Shown here one piece after another: positions 28,941 through 40,100 of a DNA stretch of 64,000 nucleotides (positions are counted from its first letter, which is position 1; each line of letters begins with the position of its first letter). A program made the position numbers and the translations under genes. This DNA is from CAIWHR01 sp963713275. Lineage in GTDB: Bacteria; Pseudomonadota; Gammaproteobacteria; Burkholderiales; Casimicrobiaceae. The notes under the pieces are model-generated. The model was not told the DNA's origin, searched no databases, and saw nothing but the letters and a program-made list of their open reading frames with translations. Location: NCBI GenBank assembly GCA_963713275.1, contig CAVQLG010000009.1:186001-250000 (forward strand), written 5' to 3'.

Positions 28941-29246
28941 TCACAGCAGCACACCCTTGCGTCGCGCCGCGTCGAAGACAGGGATGTCCGGCGTGCGCGC
29001 GTCCTTGAGAAGTACGTCGATCTTGCGGTCGCCGAGCGCCATGATCAGGGTCCCATAGAGGCGACAGATCGCCTCTGCGCGATTGTCGAGGACGGCGTCC
29101 GTCTCGAAAAAGAGGTCGATGTCGCCACCGCGCTGCGTGTCGTCCGCGCGGGAGCCGAACAGCCACACGCGGGCCGGGTGGCCCAGGACGCGGCGTGCGG
29201 CCCGCTTGATCGCATCGGATTGCCAATCGGTCAGGCGCATTCGCAT
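28941..29246 (-). CDS. mntA: MntA-like minimal nucleotidyltransferase antitoxin
   Basis: About 101 residues; ATG 29246 and ATG 29240 are both possible starts (MRMRLTDWQSD). The nucleotidyltransferase signature is complete: WLFGSRADDTQRGGDIDLFF, that is GSR, then the DxD metal site. The C-terminal part has RKIDVLLKDA with the third acidic residue. In characterised systems this enzyme AMPylates the HEPN partner. The pair sits between the intact and the relic copies of the secretion operon. Confidence 0.75.
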   Translation of the reverse strand: MRMRLTDWQSDAIKRAARRVLGHPARVWLFGSRADDTQRGGDIDLFFETDAVLDNRAEAICRLYGTLIMALGDRKIDVLLKDARTPDIPVFDAARRKGVLL

Positions 29247-29512
29247 CGGGCGCCGGGCACGAGGGCGCGGATTCACCCGCCGCCTCGTCTCGGGAGGATG
29301 CTACCACGGGGATCGTGGCAAGGCTGGGACCGCCGGCACGATCGAGCACGCAGCCTGGCAGCAGCGCGTAGCTTCGAATGCCGGGATCACCGCCTTGATC
29401 TGCAGCGGCGCCTTCTTGTTGGCGCAGGTCGGTCCGCTCGAAGTGCGGCAGGTGACGACACATTGGGAAGACCTGCACTCCCGGCTCGGAACCTCTCTTT
29501 TGCTCTAGACCC

Positions 29513-30134
29513 CCTCAAGCCCCACTTCGACCGGCTCGACCGCGCGTTGACCGAGCCGTGAGCCGGAGGGGCCGCCTTGCGGGCGAATGCCGCCGCGCGC
29601 AGCACGCGCGCCGGGCGGTGCACCCGCCGCGCCCCCAGGAACGTGCTTCCCTTGCGCGCCAGCGCCAGGGCTTCTCGCTTCGCCGCGCCGTCACCGCGCT
29701 GCTCGCCTTCATCGCGCTGCTGGCCGTGCCGCTGGCACACGGCCAGGCCGGCGTCGCCTTCAGCGCCGCCTTCGACGCGGCGCTGGTCAAGGACGCCGAG
29801 TACCGCGCGTCGCGCTTCGAGCTGGAGGCGCAAGAACAGGCGGTGCCCATTGCGCGGGCCGGGCTTTTGCCCAACGTGACGGCGAGCTTCGCGGAGTCGC
29901 GGGTCCGCGGCGACCGCGAGTCGCTGAACGGCCTTGGCCAGGAGTTCAGCCAGCGGCTGGACTACACCAACCCGGCGCGCGCGTTGCAGTTGCGCACCCC
30001 GCTCTTCAATCTGGAGGCGATGAATCGCTACGAGGCGGCCCCTTCGCAGGCCGACGCGCGCGGTGCCGAGCCTGGAACTGCTCAACGTGCCGGTGACCAA
30101 CGTCATCGTCACGACGGCGCGGCAGATCCGGTAG
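29513..30134 (+). pseudogene. Scar of a second type I secretion operon (HlyD tail, TolC head, cyclophilin tail)
   Basis: Three operon fragments are joined in order. At 29,513-29,561 the frame LLDPLKPHFDRLDRALTEP matches the HlyD C-terminus (LLKPLFDRLNRALTEP). From 29,558 an intact TolC N-terminus follows (ALLAFIALLAVPLAHGQAG to NPARALQLRTPLFNLEAM), about 150 residues, close to the first copy but without its frameshifts. Near 30,058 it jumps to the cyclophilin C-terminus (VPVTNVIVTTARQIR, stop 30,134). About 1.9 kb of operon is therefore missing between the TolC and cyclophilin parts. It shows the operon was once duplicated. Confidence 0.8.
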
Positions 30135-30160
30135 CCGGCCTGCGCGGTCGCGCAGGCCGG
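30135..30160 (+). terminator. Perfect hairpin after the relic operon
   Basis: CCGGCCTGCG at 30,135-30,144 and CGCAGGCCGG at 30,151-30,160 form a perfect ten-pair stem with a short loop. It is the better-preserved counterpart of the hairpin at 28,107. No T-run follows. Confidence 0.55.
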
Positions 30161-30227
30161 GCAGCGCAGCCCCACCCCCCGAAGAAAACCGGACCCGACC
30201 GACCGGTCTCCATGGTTCGGGAGTCGC

Positions 30228-30258
30228 CTGGCAGTGCGCAGGCAGCGCGCACTGCCAG
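30228..30258. terminator. Hairpin after the adhesin gene
   Basis: CTGGCAGTGCGC at 30,228-30,239 and GCGCACTGCCAG at 30,247-30,258 form a perfect 12-pair stem with a seven-base loop, 14 bases beyond the adhesin stop. It lies between the convergent relic operon and the adhesin and could stop transcription from either side. Confidence 0.55.
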
Positions 30259-30271
30259 TCAAACCCACCGG

Positions 30272-31150
30272 TCAGTGCATGGCAAGAGCGAGGTCGTGCT
30301 GCAGCGTGCTGCCGATCAGCGCCACCATGTCGATCGCCTCGTCGCTCCAAGCCGGCTGGGCCGTATCGTAAGCCGACGCCGGGTACTGCAGGTCCGCGCC
30401 CCAGTTCATCGGGTCGGCAATGCCCTGCGGCTGACCGTTGTCCGCGGCGAGGGCAAACGTGCTGGTCGCCGCCACGCCGGTGCCGCTGGTGGTATTGCGC
30501 CCGTTGGCGTACTCGTACACCGTGTCGGTCGACTCGTCGACGATCCAAAGGCTGTTCGACGCCCCGGTCGGATCGAGCGTGATGCCAGTCGGCTTCGAGT
30601 TGGCGGTGGCCAGCGTCCACTGGCCGTCCTGCGTCAGCCCAGTGGCGTTGCCCGAGCCGTCGCGAACGATGTCGAAGCGGTAGACGTAGTCGGTGCCGCC
30701 TTCGGTCACCGCCCACAGCTTGTCGCCGTCGGTGACGATGCCTTTCAGGTCGCCGCTCATCGACGGCGCGAAGGTCTTCTCCGGCTGTGTCCGTCCCGCT
30801 CGTGTTGGAGGCCGCATTGTCGTACCAGTAAATCTTGCGACCGCGGTCAGCCATCCAGAGATCGTTGCCGTCCGAGCGTGATGCCCTCGGGTTCACTGCC
30901 CAAGCCGTCGGCTTTCCACAGACCCTGCGCGGCGCCGTTGCTGCAATAGACGTTGACGTTCTTGTCCTTGTCGAGCACCCACAGCTTGCTGCCGTCGGAG
31001 TTCGCTGCCACGTCGCGCGGGTCGGTGTTGCCGGACTGCAGCGCAAACTGGCCAACGCCCGCTCCGGTTGCCGAGTACGTGAACGTGTCGTCGGCGTCCG
31101 TTGTCCACCACGAAGAACTTCGCCGGACCGTCCGCGCTGCCAGCGCCACC
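30272..31150 (-). other. Adhesin C-terminal propeller-like region
   Basis: Repeated statements such as PRDVAANSDGSKLWVLDKDK, PEGITL with GNDLWMADRGRK, LKGIVTDGDKLWAVTEGGT and PTGITLDPTGASNSLWIVDE recur every 40-50 residues, a pattern of NHL/SMP-30-like beta-propeller blades. The last 60 residues (WGADLQYPASAYDTAQPAWS to LALAMH) would hold a type I secretion signal if the assignment is right. Two or three frame breaks lie within it. Confidence 0.5.
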
Positions 31151-34100
31151 AACAGTCACCGTCGCATCGAATCGAGCGCTGCCACGGTCTGGCTGCCAAG
31201 CAGGCGCGGTGACGATGGCGGTGTTGGTCGACGCTCCGCCGACGACGCTCGGGAACGTAGCGAGTTGCTGCCGCCCGATCTTGGCCGGCGAGTTGTGCTG
31301 GTCGAAGATGCGTCACGCCGCCGAAGCCGGCCGCTGCCGAAGGCCGAGGCCTTGACGGTGAACGAGTAGCCGTTGACCGCGTCCCAGTTCGGGTCGCCCA
31401 CCGGCGAGTTGACGATCGTGGTCGGTGTAGCCGGCGCGGTTCAGGTTCAGTCTCGAGCGTGCTGTCGAAGTCGTACAGCAGGTTGCGGCCTGGCGTCAGC
31501 GTGCCGCCGAGACCAGGCTGCCGTCGCCACCGCTGATAGCCCAGCGACTGGTAGCCCGAGTACGCCGCGTAGCCGTCGACGTTGGTGCTCGACGACGTGA
31601 TGTAGTCCTGGTAGAACTTCAGCACCGACGGTGCCGTTCGCTGTACTTGACCTCGAAGCCGGCCTTGTCGCTGCCGGTCAGGTCGCCGAACTTGTGGGTC
31701 TTGCCCTGCGAGGTCCAGCCGCTGTCGCAGCCGGTGCCGTAGGTGTTGTCGTTGAAGTTGATGCTCTGGCGGTAGGTGACGCGGATGTCGCCGTTGGCCA
31801 GCGTCTGGTAGCTCAGCGTGCCCGAGTCGTAGACCGTGCCGCCGATGGTCACCGTCATCTGCACCGGCGGGATGACCGTGGCGGTGTACTTCCAGACCTC
31901 GCCCGGCGTCGAGCGATGTTGTCGTTGTCGCCGGTCTGATCAGCGCAGGCGTGTCGGGTTGAAGTCGTCGCCGGCGTCGTCGGGCGTCGCGTTGTCGTCC
32001 TTCACGCACGACGTTGGTCATCGGCCGAGCGCCGGTGTTGCTGACCGTGTAGGTGTAGGTCACCGGCTCACCCGGCGCCGCCGTCGGTCTTGCTGGCCGA
32101 CTTATCGAGCGCGAAGCCCGGGCCGATGCCGACATAGCCGAAGTCGAAGTCGGTGCGGTTCTGGCCCGCCGCCAGCGTGGCCGACGGCGGTGTTCGGCGT
32201 CGCCAATCCGTCCAGGTCGTAGGTCTGCGATGTAAGTTCGCCGGCAGCGTGGCCGTGTCCACCGTCACCGTGTAGGTGCCGGCCGGCAGGCCGCGTGAAG
32301 GTGTAGATGCCGTTGGCGCCGGTGGTGGTCGTGGCAGTGTAGTCGACCGTCGCCGTCGCCGTTGAAGTCGCCGGTCAGCGTCACCTTCACGCCCGTGATG
32401 CCGGACTCGCCCGCGTCCTGCACGCCGTTGGCGTTGGCGTCGAACCAGACGCGGTCGCCGAGCGAGCCGAGCGGGCCGGTGACCACGACCACCGTCGCGT
32501 CGTCGTTGTCGGTCACGGTGGTGCCGTTGCCGACGCCGGTGACCGACGGCCGTATTCACCGACGCGCCGCCGCACGATGTCCGGGATGTAGCAGTTGCTG
32601 CCCCCCGTCTTCGCCGGCGAGTTGTGCTGGTCGAAGATCGTCACGCCGCCGAAGCTCTTGCCGCTCGCGAAGGCCGACGGCGGAGATGGTGAAGTAGTAG
32701 CCGTTGACGACGTCCCAGTTCGGGTCGCCGACCGGCGAGTTGACGATCATCGTCGTGTAGCCGGGTCGGTTCGATGGTTCAGGTTCTCGAGCGTGCTGTC
32801 GAAGTCCTTCAGCAGTGCGGCCTGGCCGTTAGGTGCCGCCGACACCAGGCTGCCGTCGCCGCCGCTGATAGCCCAGCGACTGGTAGCCCGAGTACGCCCG
32901 TGCCGTCGACGTTGGTGCTCGACGACGAGATGTAGTCCTGGTAGAACTGCACCAGCGTCGTGCCGTCGCTGTACTTCACCAGGAAGCCCGCCTTGTCGCT
33001 GCCGGTCAGGTCGCCGAACTTGTGGGTCTTGCCTTGGCTGGTCCAGCCCGCGTCGGAGCCGGTGCCATAGGTGTTGTCGTTGAAGTTGTTGTCCTGGCGG
33101 TAGTAGACGCGGACGTCGCCATTGGCCAGCGTCTCGTAGCTCAGCGTGCCCGAGTCGTAGACCGGGCCGCCCGCGGTGGGCGTCACCGTCATCACGACCG
33201 GCGGGATCACCGTGGCGCTGTACTTCCAGACCTCGGTGGTGTCGAGCAGGTTGTCGCCGTTCAGGTCGCCGATGTTCTTGCCGTTGCGCCGAGCACCGGC
33301 GTCGGATTGAAGTCGTCCTCGGCGAAATCGGCGTGGCGTTGTCGTCGGTGACGACGATGTTGGTGAGCGGCACGCCGCCGGTGTTCTTCACCGAGTAGGT
33401 GAAGGTCACCGGCGTGTTTGGCGCCGACGATGGTCTGGCCGGCGTCCTTGATGATCTCGATGCCGCCCCCGCCCACGGCGTGTAGATGCCGGCGTCGATG
33501 GTCGGGTTGTACTCACCGGCCGCGAGCGTGACGATTGGCGATTTGCCGGTCACCGGGTTGGCATCGCTGTCCGTGGAGTCCGTTGCCGGCGGAATGGCGT
33601 CCGGCGTGGTGAACACCGTCCCGGCGGGCTTGCTGAACTGCACCTGGTACTGCACGCTGGGCGTCAGGCCGGTGAACTCGTAGAAGCCGTCGGCACGAGT
33701 GGTGGTCGTGGCCGTCGTGTCGCCGCTACCGTTGATCACCCCGTCCGCGCCGCCGCCGATCAGCGTTATGATCTGGCCGCCGACGCCGGGCTCACCAGCG
33801 TCCTGCGCGCCGTTGGCATTGGTGTCGTTCCAGAGGAAGTCGCCGAGGGCTGCGAGGCCTGGGCCGCCACCACCGATCACCACGGTGGCCGGGTCGGCGT
33901 CGGTTACCGTGCCAGGAACCACCGGCGAAGTGGCGACGACGTTGGCGATGTTGGTGCGCGTGCCGGGCGCCGTTGCGTACTCCATTGCCTGGAAGTCCAG
34001 CTTTCGCCTGGATCGAACTGGGCGTTGCTGTTCGCGTCACCGAAGTTCAAGCCGCCGGCTTTCAGCACCGGTACCGGCGTGTAGTTGTCTGCCGGGTTGC

Positions 34101-37100
34101 CGGCTGTCGCGTTATCGTCGATCAGCGACTGGATGTTCAGGACGACGGCGCTGGTGTTCTGCACCTTGTAGGTGAAGGTCAGCTTGTCGCCGACGTTGGC
34201 CGTCGGGAACACGGGCGAGTTCGCGTCCATGCCGATGTTGTTCGGATTGAACGGGTTGTCAGTCTGGTACAGCACGTCCGGTAGCGTGGCCACGTTCGGG
34301 CACACGTAGACTCCGCTGGTGCCCGAGGTCAGGCTGAATTTGTCGGAAGTGGTGTACCAGCCACCGACGAAGATTGCGTTGCTCAGCGAGGACGTGTCAC
34401 CGCTGACCGGGTCGCCCGTGGTGAGCCAATAGCCAGTGAAGAAGCCGCCGCCGCTGAAGTTGCTGGCGCCGTTGATGAGCGCACCAGTGCCGTCGTCCAG
34501 GCGCGGCCCTTGCGGGTACGGGCTGACCGGGTTGGAGCCGCCGCCTGAGGCGTTGATGTCGCCGGCGACATGGATGAAGTTCGAAGGCAGCAAATTGCCC
34601 TGCGGCACGATCGCCCCGCCGCTCTGGAACTTGACCTGACCCTGGTATCCGTTGGCTGCGTTGGAGTCCATATCCCAGCGCAGGATGAACACGTCGCCGG
34701 CGTCGCCGGTGACGTTGATCTTCGACGACACCTGGAAGCCTGACGTGACGTTGACGACGAAGGTCTCGTCGATGCCGTTCTGCGTGTTCAGGCCGTCCAG
34801 CGATGTGGCTGAGCGGTTGGTGTAGCCAGCCGTTGCCGTCAACGCGTTGATCGTTGCGAACGCCGAATTCAGTTCGGTTTCAGCGGCCGTCACCACTGCG
34901 TCCTGGTTGAGCGCCGCTGCCGCCTGTCCCGCGTTGTTGTCGACGATCTTCTGCCAGGCACCCAGCGACGAGTCGTTGGTATAGATGGTGCCCGCGTAGG
35001 CGAAGGCGCCAGAGGTTCGCTCGGCAGCCTGGTCGCCGTCCACCACCACGTCGCCAACGAAGCCCTTGGATGCGGCCTGCCAGTTGGCGTCTTGGCTGCC
35101 GTTGGCAAAGACGAACAGGTTCTTCGTCAGGTTCGTCGAGCTCGATGCCGGCGATCGGCCCCGTAGGACACTCGGACAATGCGTCCACGCGCACGTACTT
35201 GGTCAGGTCGACTGTCAACTGCGGCTGCGCCTGCGCCTGCACCAGGTAGTCCTCGACCTCGCCGTTGGGCGCGTTGTTCGCCGCCGTCAGGCCGGCGTCG
35301 GTGCTGATGCGGAAGCGCGCCCCCAGGTCCTGGCCGGTCACCGCACCGGCCGGCACATTGAAGGTCAGCGCTGCGTTGCCGCTGAAGCCGTTGGCCAGCA
35401 GCGTGCTCGCCGTCTCGTTGGCATCGAGGAAGTCGCCGTCGCGGTTCCAGTCGACGAAGCCGTACAGCGTGGCTGCACTGGCGGTATTGTTGAGCGCACT
35501 GACCGTGAAGGTCGTGCTCTGCCCGGCGATGATCGAGGCCGGCAAGGTCACGCCGGTCTCGTCGTCCGGCGTCGCGCCGGCGAGGTCGTCGCCGGTGGCC
35601 GTGGCATTGGGCTGCGCGGCGGCTTCGGCGTCGGTGTTGGCGCGCCCATGCGCAGGTTCTGGTCGCGAACACGTGATAGGCGCCGAGCACGCCGCTGTAC
35701 AGCGGCGACGGCAGGTCACCGAAGTCGCGCTGCTCGCCAAAGTAGTTGGCCGGGTCGGTGTCGGTCGGCGGCGTCAGCCCCGGTACCGGCGTGCCGGGGG
35801 CGTGTGGCGGATACACCGGCGTGCCGGTGGTCGTGGCCATGTTGGTGTACTGCCCGGCCACGACCGTCCTCGACGCACTGTAGGTCCAGACCTCGCCCAC
35901 GTCGAGCCGGCTGTTGCCGTTGGCGTCGCCATCGGTGAACGTCGGCGTGAAGTCATCGGCCGTGTTGCCCGACGTACCGTTGTCGTCCTTGACCGAAATC
36001 GTCGCCAGCGAGACGTTGCCGGTGTTGCGTACCTCGTAGGTGAAGCTGGCGCTGCTGCCCACCACCAGCACCGGACCGGTGGCGAGTTGGCATCATCGCC
36101 GTTGACCTTCTTGATGATGTCGATGCCCGTACCCACCAGGCCGGCATCCAGCGTCAGGTTCTCCCGCCCGAGCCCACCGTCACCTCCGGCGTCATGCCGT
36201 TGGTCGGGTTGGCATCGCTGTCGCGTGGTGTCGTCGCCGTCCTGGTCCGGCGCCGTGAAGGCCAGACCCGCCGGCAGATTGCTGAACGTCACCTTGTAGG
36301 TGCCCGGCAGCAGCGTGTTGTTGTTGAACAGGTAGTAGCCCGTCTCCACCGCCGGCGTGTTCGGGTTGTCGCCCGTGGTCGTCGTGCGCGTGACCGGGTT
36401 GCCCAGCGCGTCGGTGCCCGTCAGCGTGACCGTCACGCCGTCGATACCCGGCTCGTTCGGGTCCTGCACCCCGTTGCCGTTGGTGTCGCGCCAAACGAAG
36501 TCGCCCACCGCCGCGGGCTTGAGCAGCCCCGCGTCGATCGTCTCGTTGTACTGGCCCGGGGTCAGCGTCACGACGGGCGCCCGGCCGGTGGCGACATTGG
36601 CGTCGCTGTCGCGTGGCATCGGGGCCCGGGTTGCCCGATCGCGTCAGGCTTGGTGAAGCTGACGTAGTCCGTCGGCTCGCGAAGCTCCACCTGGTAGTGC
36701 TCGCCCGGCGTCAGGTCGCTGAACTGGTAGAAGCCGCTCGGTCGTCGGTGAGTGCGGGTCGTCGGCGTCACCTACGCCGTTGTCAACGTGTCCGGCGCCG
36801 CCGCCGTCCAGGGTGACCGTCGACGCCGTGACCCATGCACCGGGCTCGTTCGCGTCCTGCACGCCGTCGGCGTCGAGGTCGTCCCACACGAAATTGCCCA
36901 GTGCGGCGCGCGGCGGCGGCGCGACCTGCACCAGGTAGTCCTCGACCTCGCCGTTGGTGCGCGTTGTTCGCCGCCGTCAGGCCGGTATCGGTGCTGATGC
37001 GGAAGCGCGCTCCCAGGTCCTGGCCGGTCGTTGCACCGGCCGGCACGCTGAAGGTCAGCGTCTCGTTGCCGAAGAAGCCAGCTAGCAAGAACCTTGCTCG

Positions 37101-40100
37101 CCGTCTCATTGGCGTCGAGGAAGTCGCCGTCGCGGTTCCAGTCGACGAAGCCGTACAGCGTGGCGGCCGCACTGGCGGTATTGTTGAGCGCACTGACCGT
37201 GAAGGTCGTGCTCTGCCCGGCGGTGATCGAGGCCGGAATGCGTCACGCCGGTCTCGTCGTCCGGCGTGCGCGCCGGCGAGGTCGTCGCCGGTGGCCGTGG
37301 CATTGGGCTGCGCGGCCGCTTCGGCGTCGGTGTTGGCCGCGCCCATGCGCAGGTTCTGGTCGGCGAAGACGTGATAGGCGCCGAGCACGCTGCTGTACAG
37401 CGGCGACGGCAGGTCGCCGAAGTCGCGCTGCTGGCCCAAGTAGTTGGCCGGGTCGGTGTCGGTCGGCGGCGTCAGCCCCGGCACCGGCGTGCCCGGCGGG
37501 AAGTTCGGGTTGTTGGTGCCCGGCGGGTACACCGGCGTGCCGGTGGTCGTGGCCAATGTTGGTGTACTGCCCAGCCACCACGGTCTTGATGGCGCTGTAG
37601 GTCCAGACCTCGCCCAGGTCGAGCCAGGTGTTGGCGTTGGTGTCGCCGCCGGTGAAGCGTCGGCGTGAAGTCGTCGGCCGTGTTGCCCGGCGTGCCGTTG
37701 TCGTCGGTGACCGATGACCGTCGCCAGCGACACATTGCCGGTGTTGCGCACCTCGTAGGTGAAGGTCGCGCTGCTGCCCACCACCAGCACCGGGCCGGTG
37801 GCGCGTGTTCGCGTCCTGGCCGTTGACGAACTTGATGATGTCGATGCCCGTGCCCACCAGGCCGGCATCCAGCGTCAGGTTGCTCTCGCCCGAGCCCACC
37901 GTCACGTTCGGCGTCATGCCGTTGGTCGGGTTGGCGTCGGAGTCGGTGGTGTCTCGCCGCCCTGGTCCGGCGCCGTGAAGGCCAGGCCCGCCGGCAGGTT
38001 GGAGAAGGTCACCTTGTAGGTGCCCGGCAGCAGCGTGCTGCCGTTGAACAGGTAGTAGCCCGTCTCCACCGCCGGCGTGCTCGGGTTGTCGCCCGTGGTC
38101 GTCGTGCGCGTGACCGGGTTGCCCAGCGCGTCGGTGCCCGTCAGCGTGACCGTCACGCCGTTGACACCCGGCTCGCCGGCATCCTGCACGCCGTTGCCGT
38201 TGAGGTCGCGCCAGACGAAGTCGCCCACCGCCGCGGGCTTGAGCAGCCCGGCGTCGATGGTCTCGTTGTACTGGCCCGGGGCCAGCGTGACGATCGGCGC
38301 CTTGCCCGTGGCGACATTGGCGTCGCTGTCGGTGGCATCGGTGCCCGGCGGGATCGCGTCGGGCTTGGTGAAGCTGACGTAGGTCCGCCGGCTTGGTGAA
38401 GCCGACCTGGTACTGCTCGCCCGGGTTCAGGTTGGTGAACTGGTAGAAGCCGCTGCCATCGGTGAGCTGCGTAGTCGTGGTGTCGCCCACGCCGTTGATC
38501 ACGCCCGTCGGCGCCGCCGCCGACCAGCGTGACCGTCACGCCGCTCACACCGGGCTCGCCCGCGTCCTGCACGCCGTTGGCGTTGAGGTCCTCCCACACG
38601 AAGTTGCCCAGCGAGGCGCGCTGCGCGCCCGACCTGCACCAGGTAGTCCTCGACCTCGCCGTTGGTGCGCGTTGTTCGCCGCCGTCAGGCCGGCATCGGT
38701 GCTGATGCGGAAGCGCGCTCCCAGGTCCTGGCCCGGTCACTGCACCGGCCGGCACGCTGAAGGTCAGCGTCTCGTTGCCGAAGAAGCCGCTGGCAAGAAC
38801 CTTGCTCGCCGTCTCGTTGGCGTCGAGGAAGTCGCCGTCGCGGTTCCAGTCGACGAAGCCGTACAGCGTGGCCGCACTGGCGGTATTGTTGAGCGCACTG
38901 ACCGTGAAGGTCGTGCTCTGCCCGGCGATGATCGAGGCCGGAATGGTCACGCCGGTCTCGTCGTCCGGCGTGGCGCCGGCGAGGTCGTCACCGGTGGCCG
39001 TGGCGTTGGGCTGCGCGGCCGCTTCGGCGTCGGTGTTCGGCCGCGCCCATGCGCAGGTTCTGGTCGGCGAAGACGTGATAGGCGCCGCAGCACGCCGCTG
39101 TACAGCGGCGACGGCAGGTCGCCGAAGTCGCGCTGCTGGCCGAAGTAGTTGGCCGGATCGGTGTCGGTCGGCGGCGTCAGCCCCGGCACCGGCGTGCCCG
39201 GCGGGAAGTTCGGGTTGTTGGTGCCCGGCGGATACACCGGCGTGCCGGTGGTCGTGGCAATGTTGGTGTACTGCCCGGCCACCACGGTCTCGATGGCGCT
39301 GTAGGTCCAGACCTCGCCCAGGTCGAGCCAGGTGTTGGCGTTGGTGTCGCCGCCGGTGAACGTCGGCGTGAAGTCGTCGGCCGTGTTGCCCGGCGTGCCG
39401 TTGTCGTCCTTGACCGTGACCGTCGCCAGCGACACGTTGCCGGTGTTGCGTACCTCGTAGGTGAAGGTGGCGGTGCTGCCCACCACCAGCACCGGACCGG
39501 TGGGCGCGTTGGCATCCTGGCCGTTGACGAACTTGATGATGTCGATGCCCGTGCCCACCAGGCCGGCATCCAGCGTCAGGTTGGTCTGGCCCGAGCCCAC
39601 CGTCACGTTCGGCGTCATGCCGTTGGTCGGGTTGGCGTCGGAGTCGGTGGTGTCCACGCCCTGGTCCGGCACCGTGAAGGCAGGCCCGCCGGCAGGTTGG
39701 AGAAGGTCGCCTTGTAGGTGCCCGGCAGCAGCGTGCCGCCGTTGAACAGGTAGTAGCCCGTCTCCACCGCCGGCGTGCTCGGGTTGTCGCCCGTGGTCGC
39801 CGTGCGCGTGACCGGGTTGCCCAGCGCGTCGGTGCCCGTCAGCGTGACCGTCACGCCGTTGACCCCCGGCTCGCCGGCATTCTGCACGCCGTTGCCGTTG
39901 AGGTCGCTCCAGACGAAGTCGCCCACGGCCGCGGGCTTGAGCAGCCCGGCGTCGATGGTCTGGTTGGATTCGCCCGGGGCCAGCGACGACGATCGGCGTC
40001 TTGCCCGTGGCGACATTGGCGTCGCTGTCGGTGGCATCGGTGCCCGGCGGGATCGCATCGGGCTTGGTGAAGCTGACGTACGCGCCCGGCTTGTAAAGCT

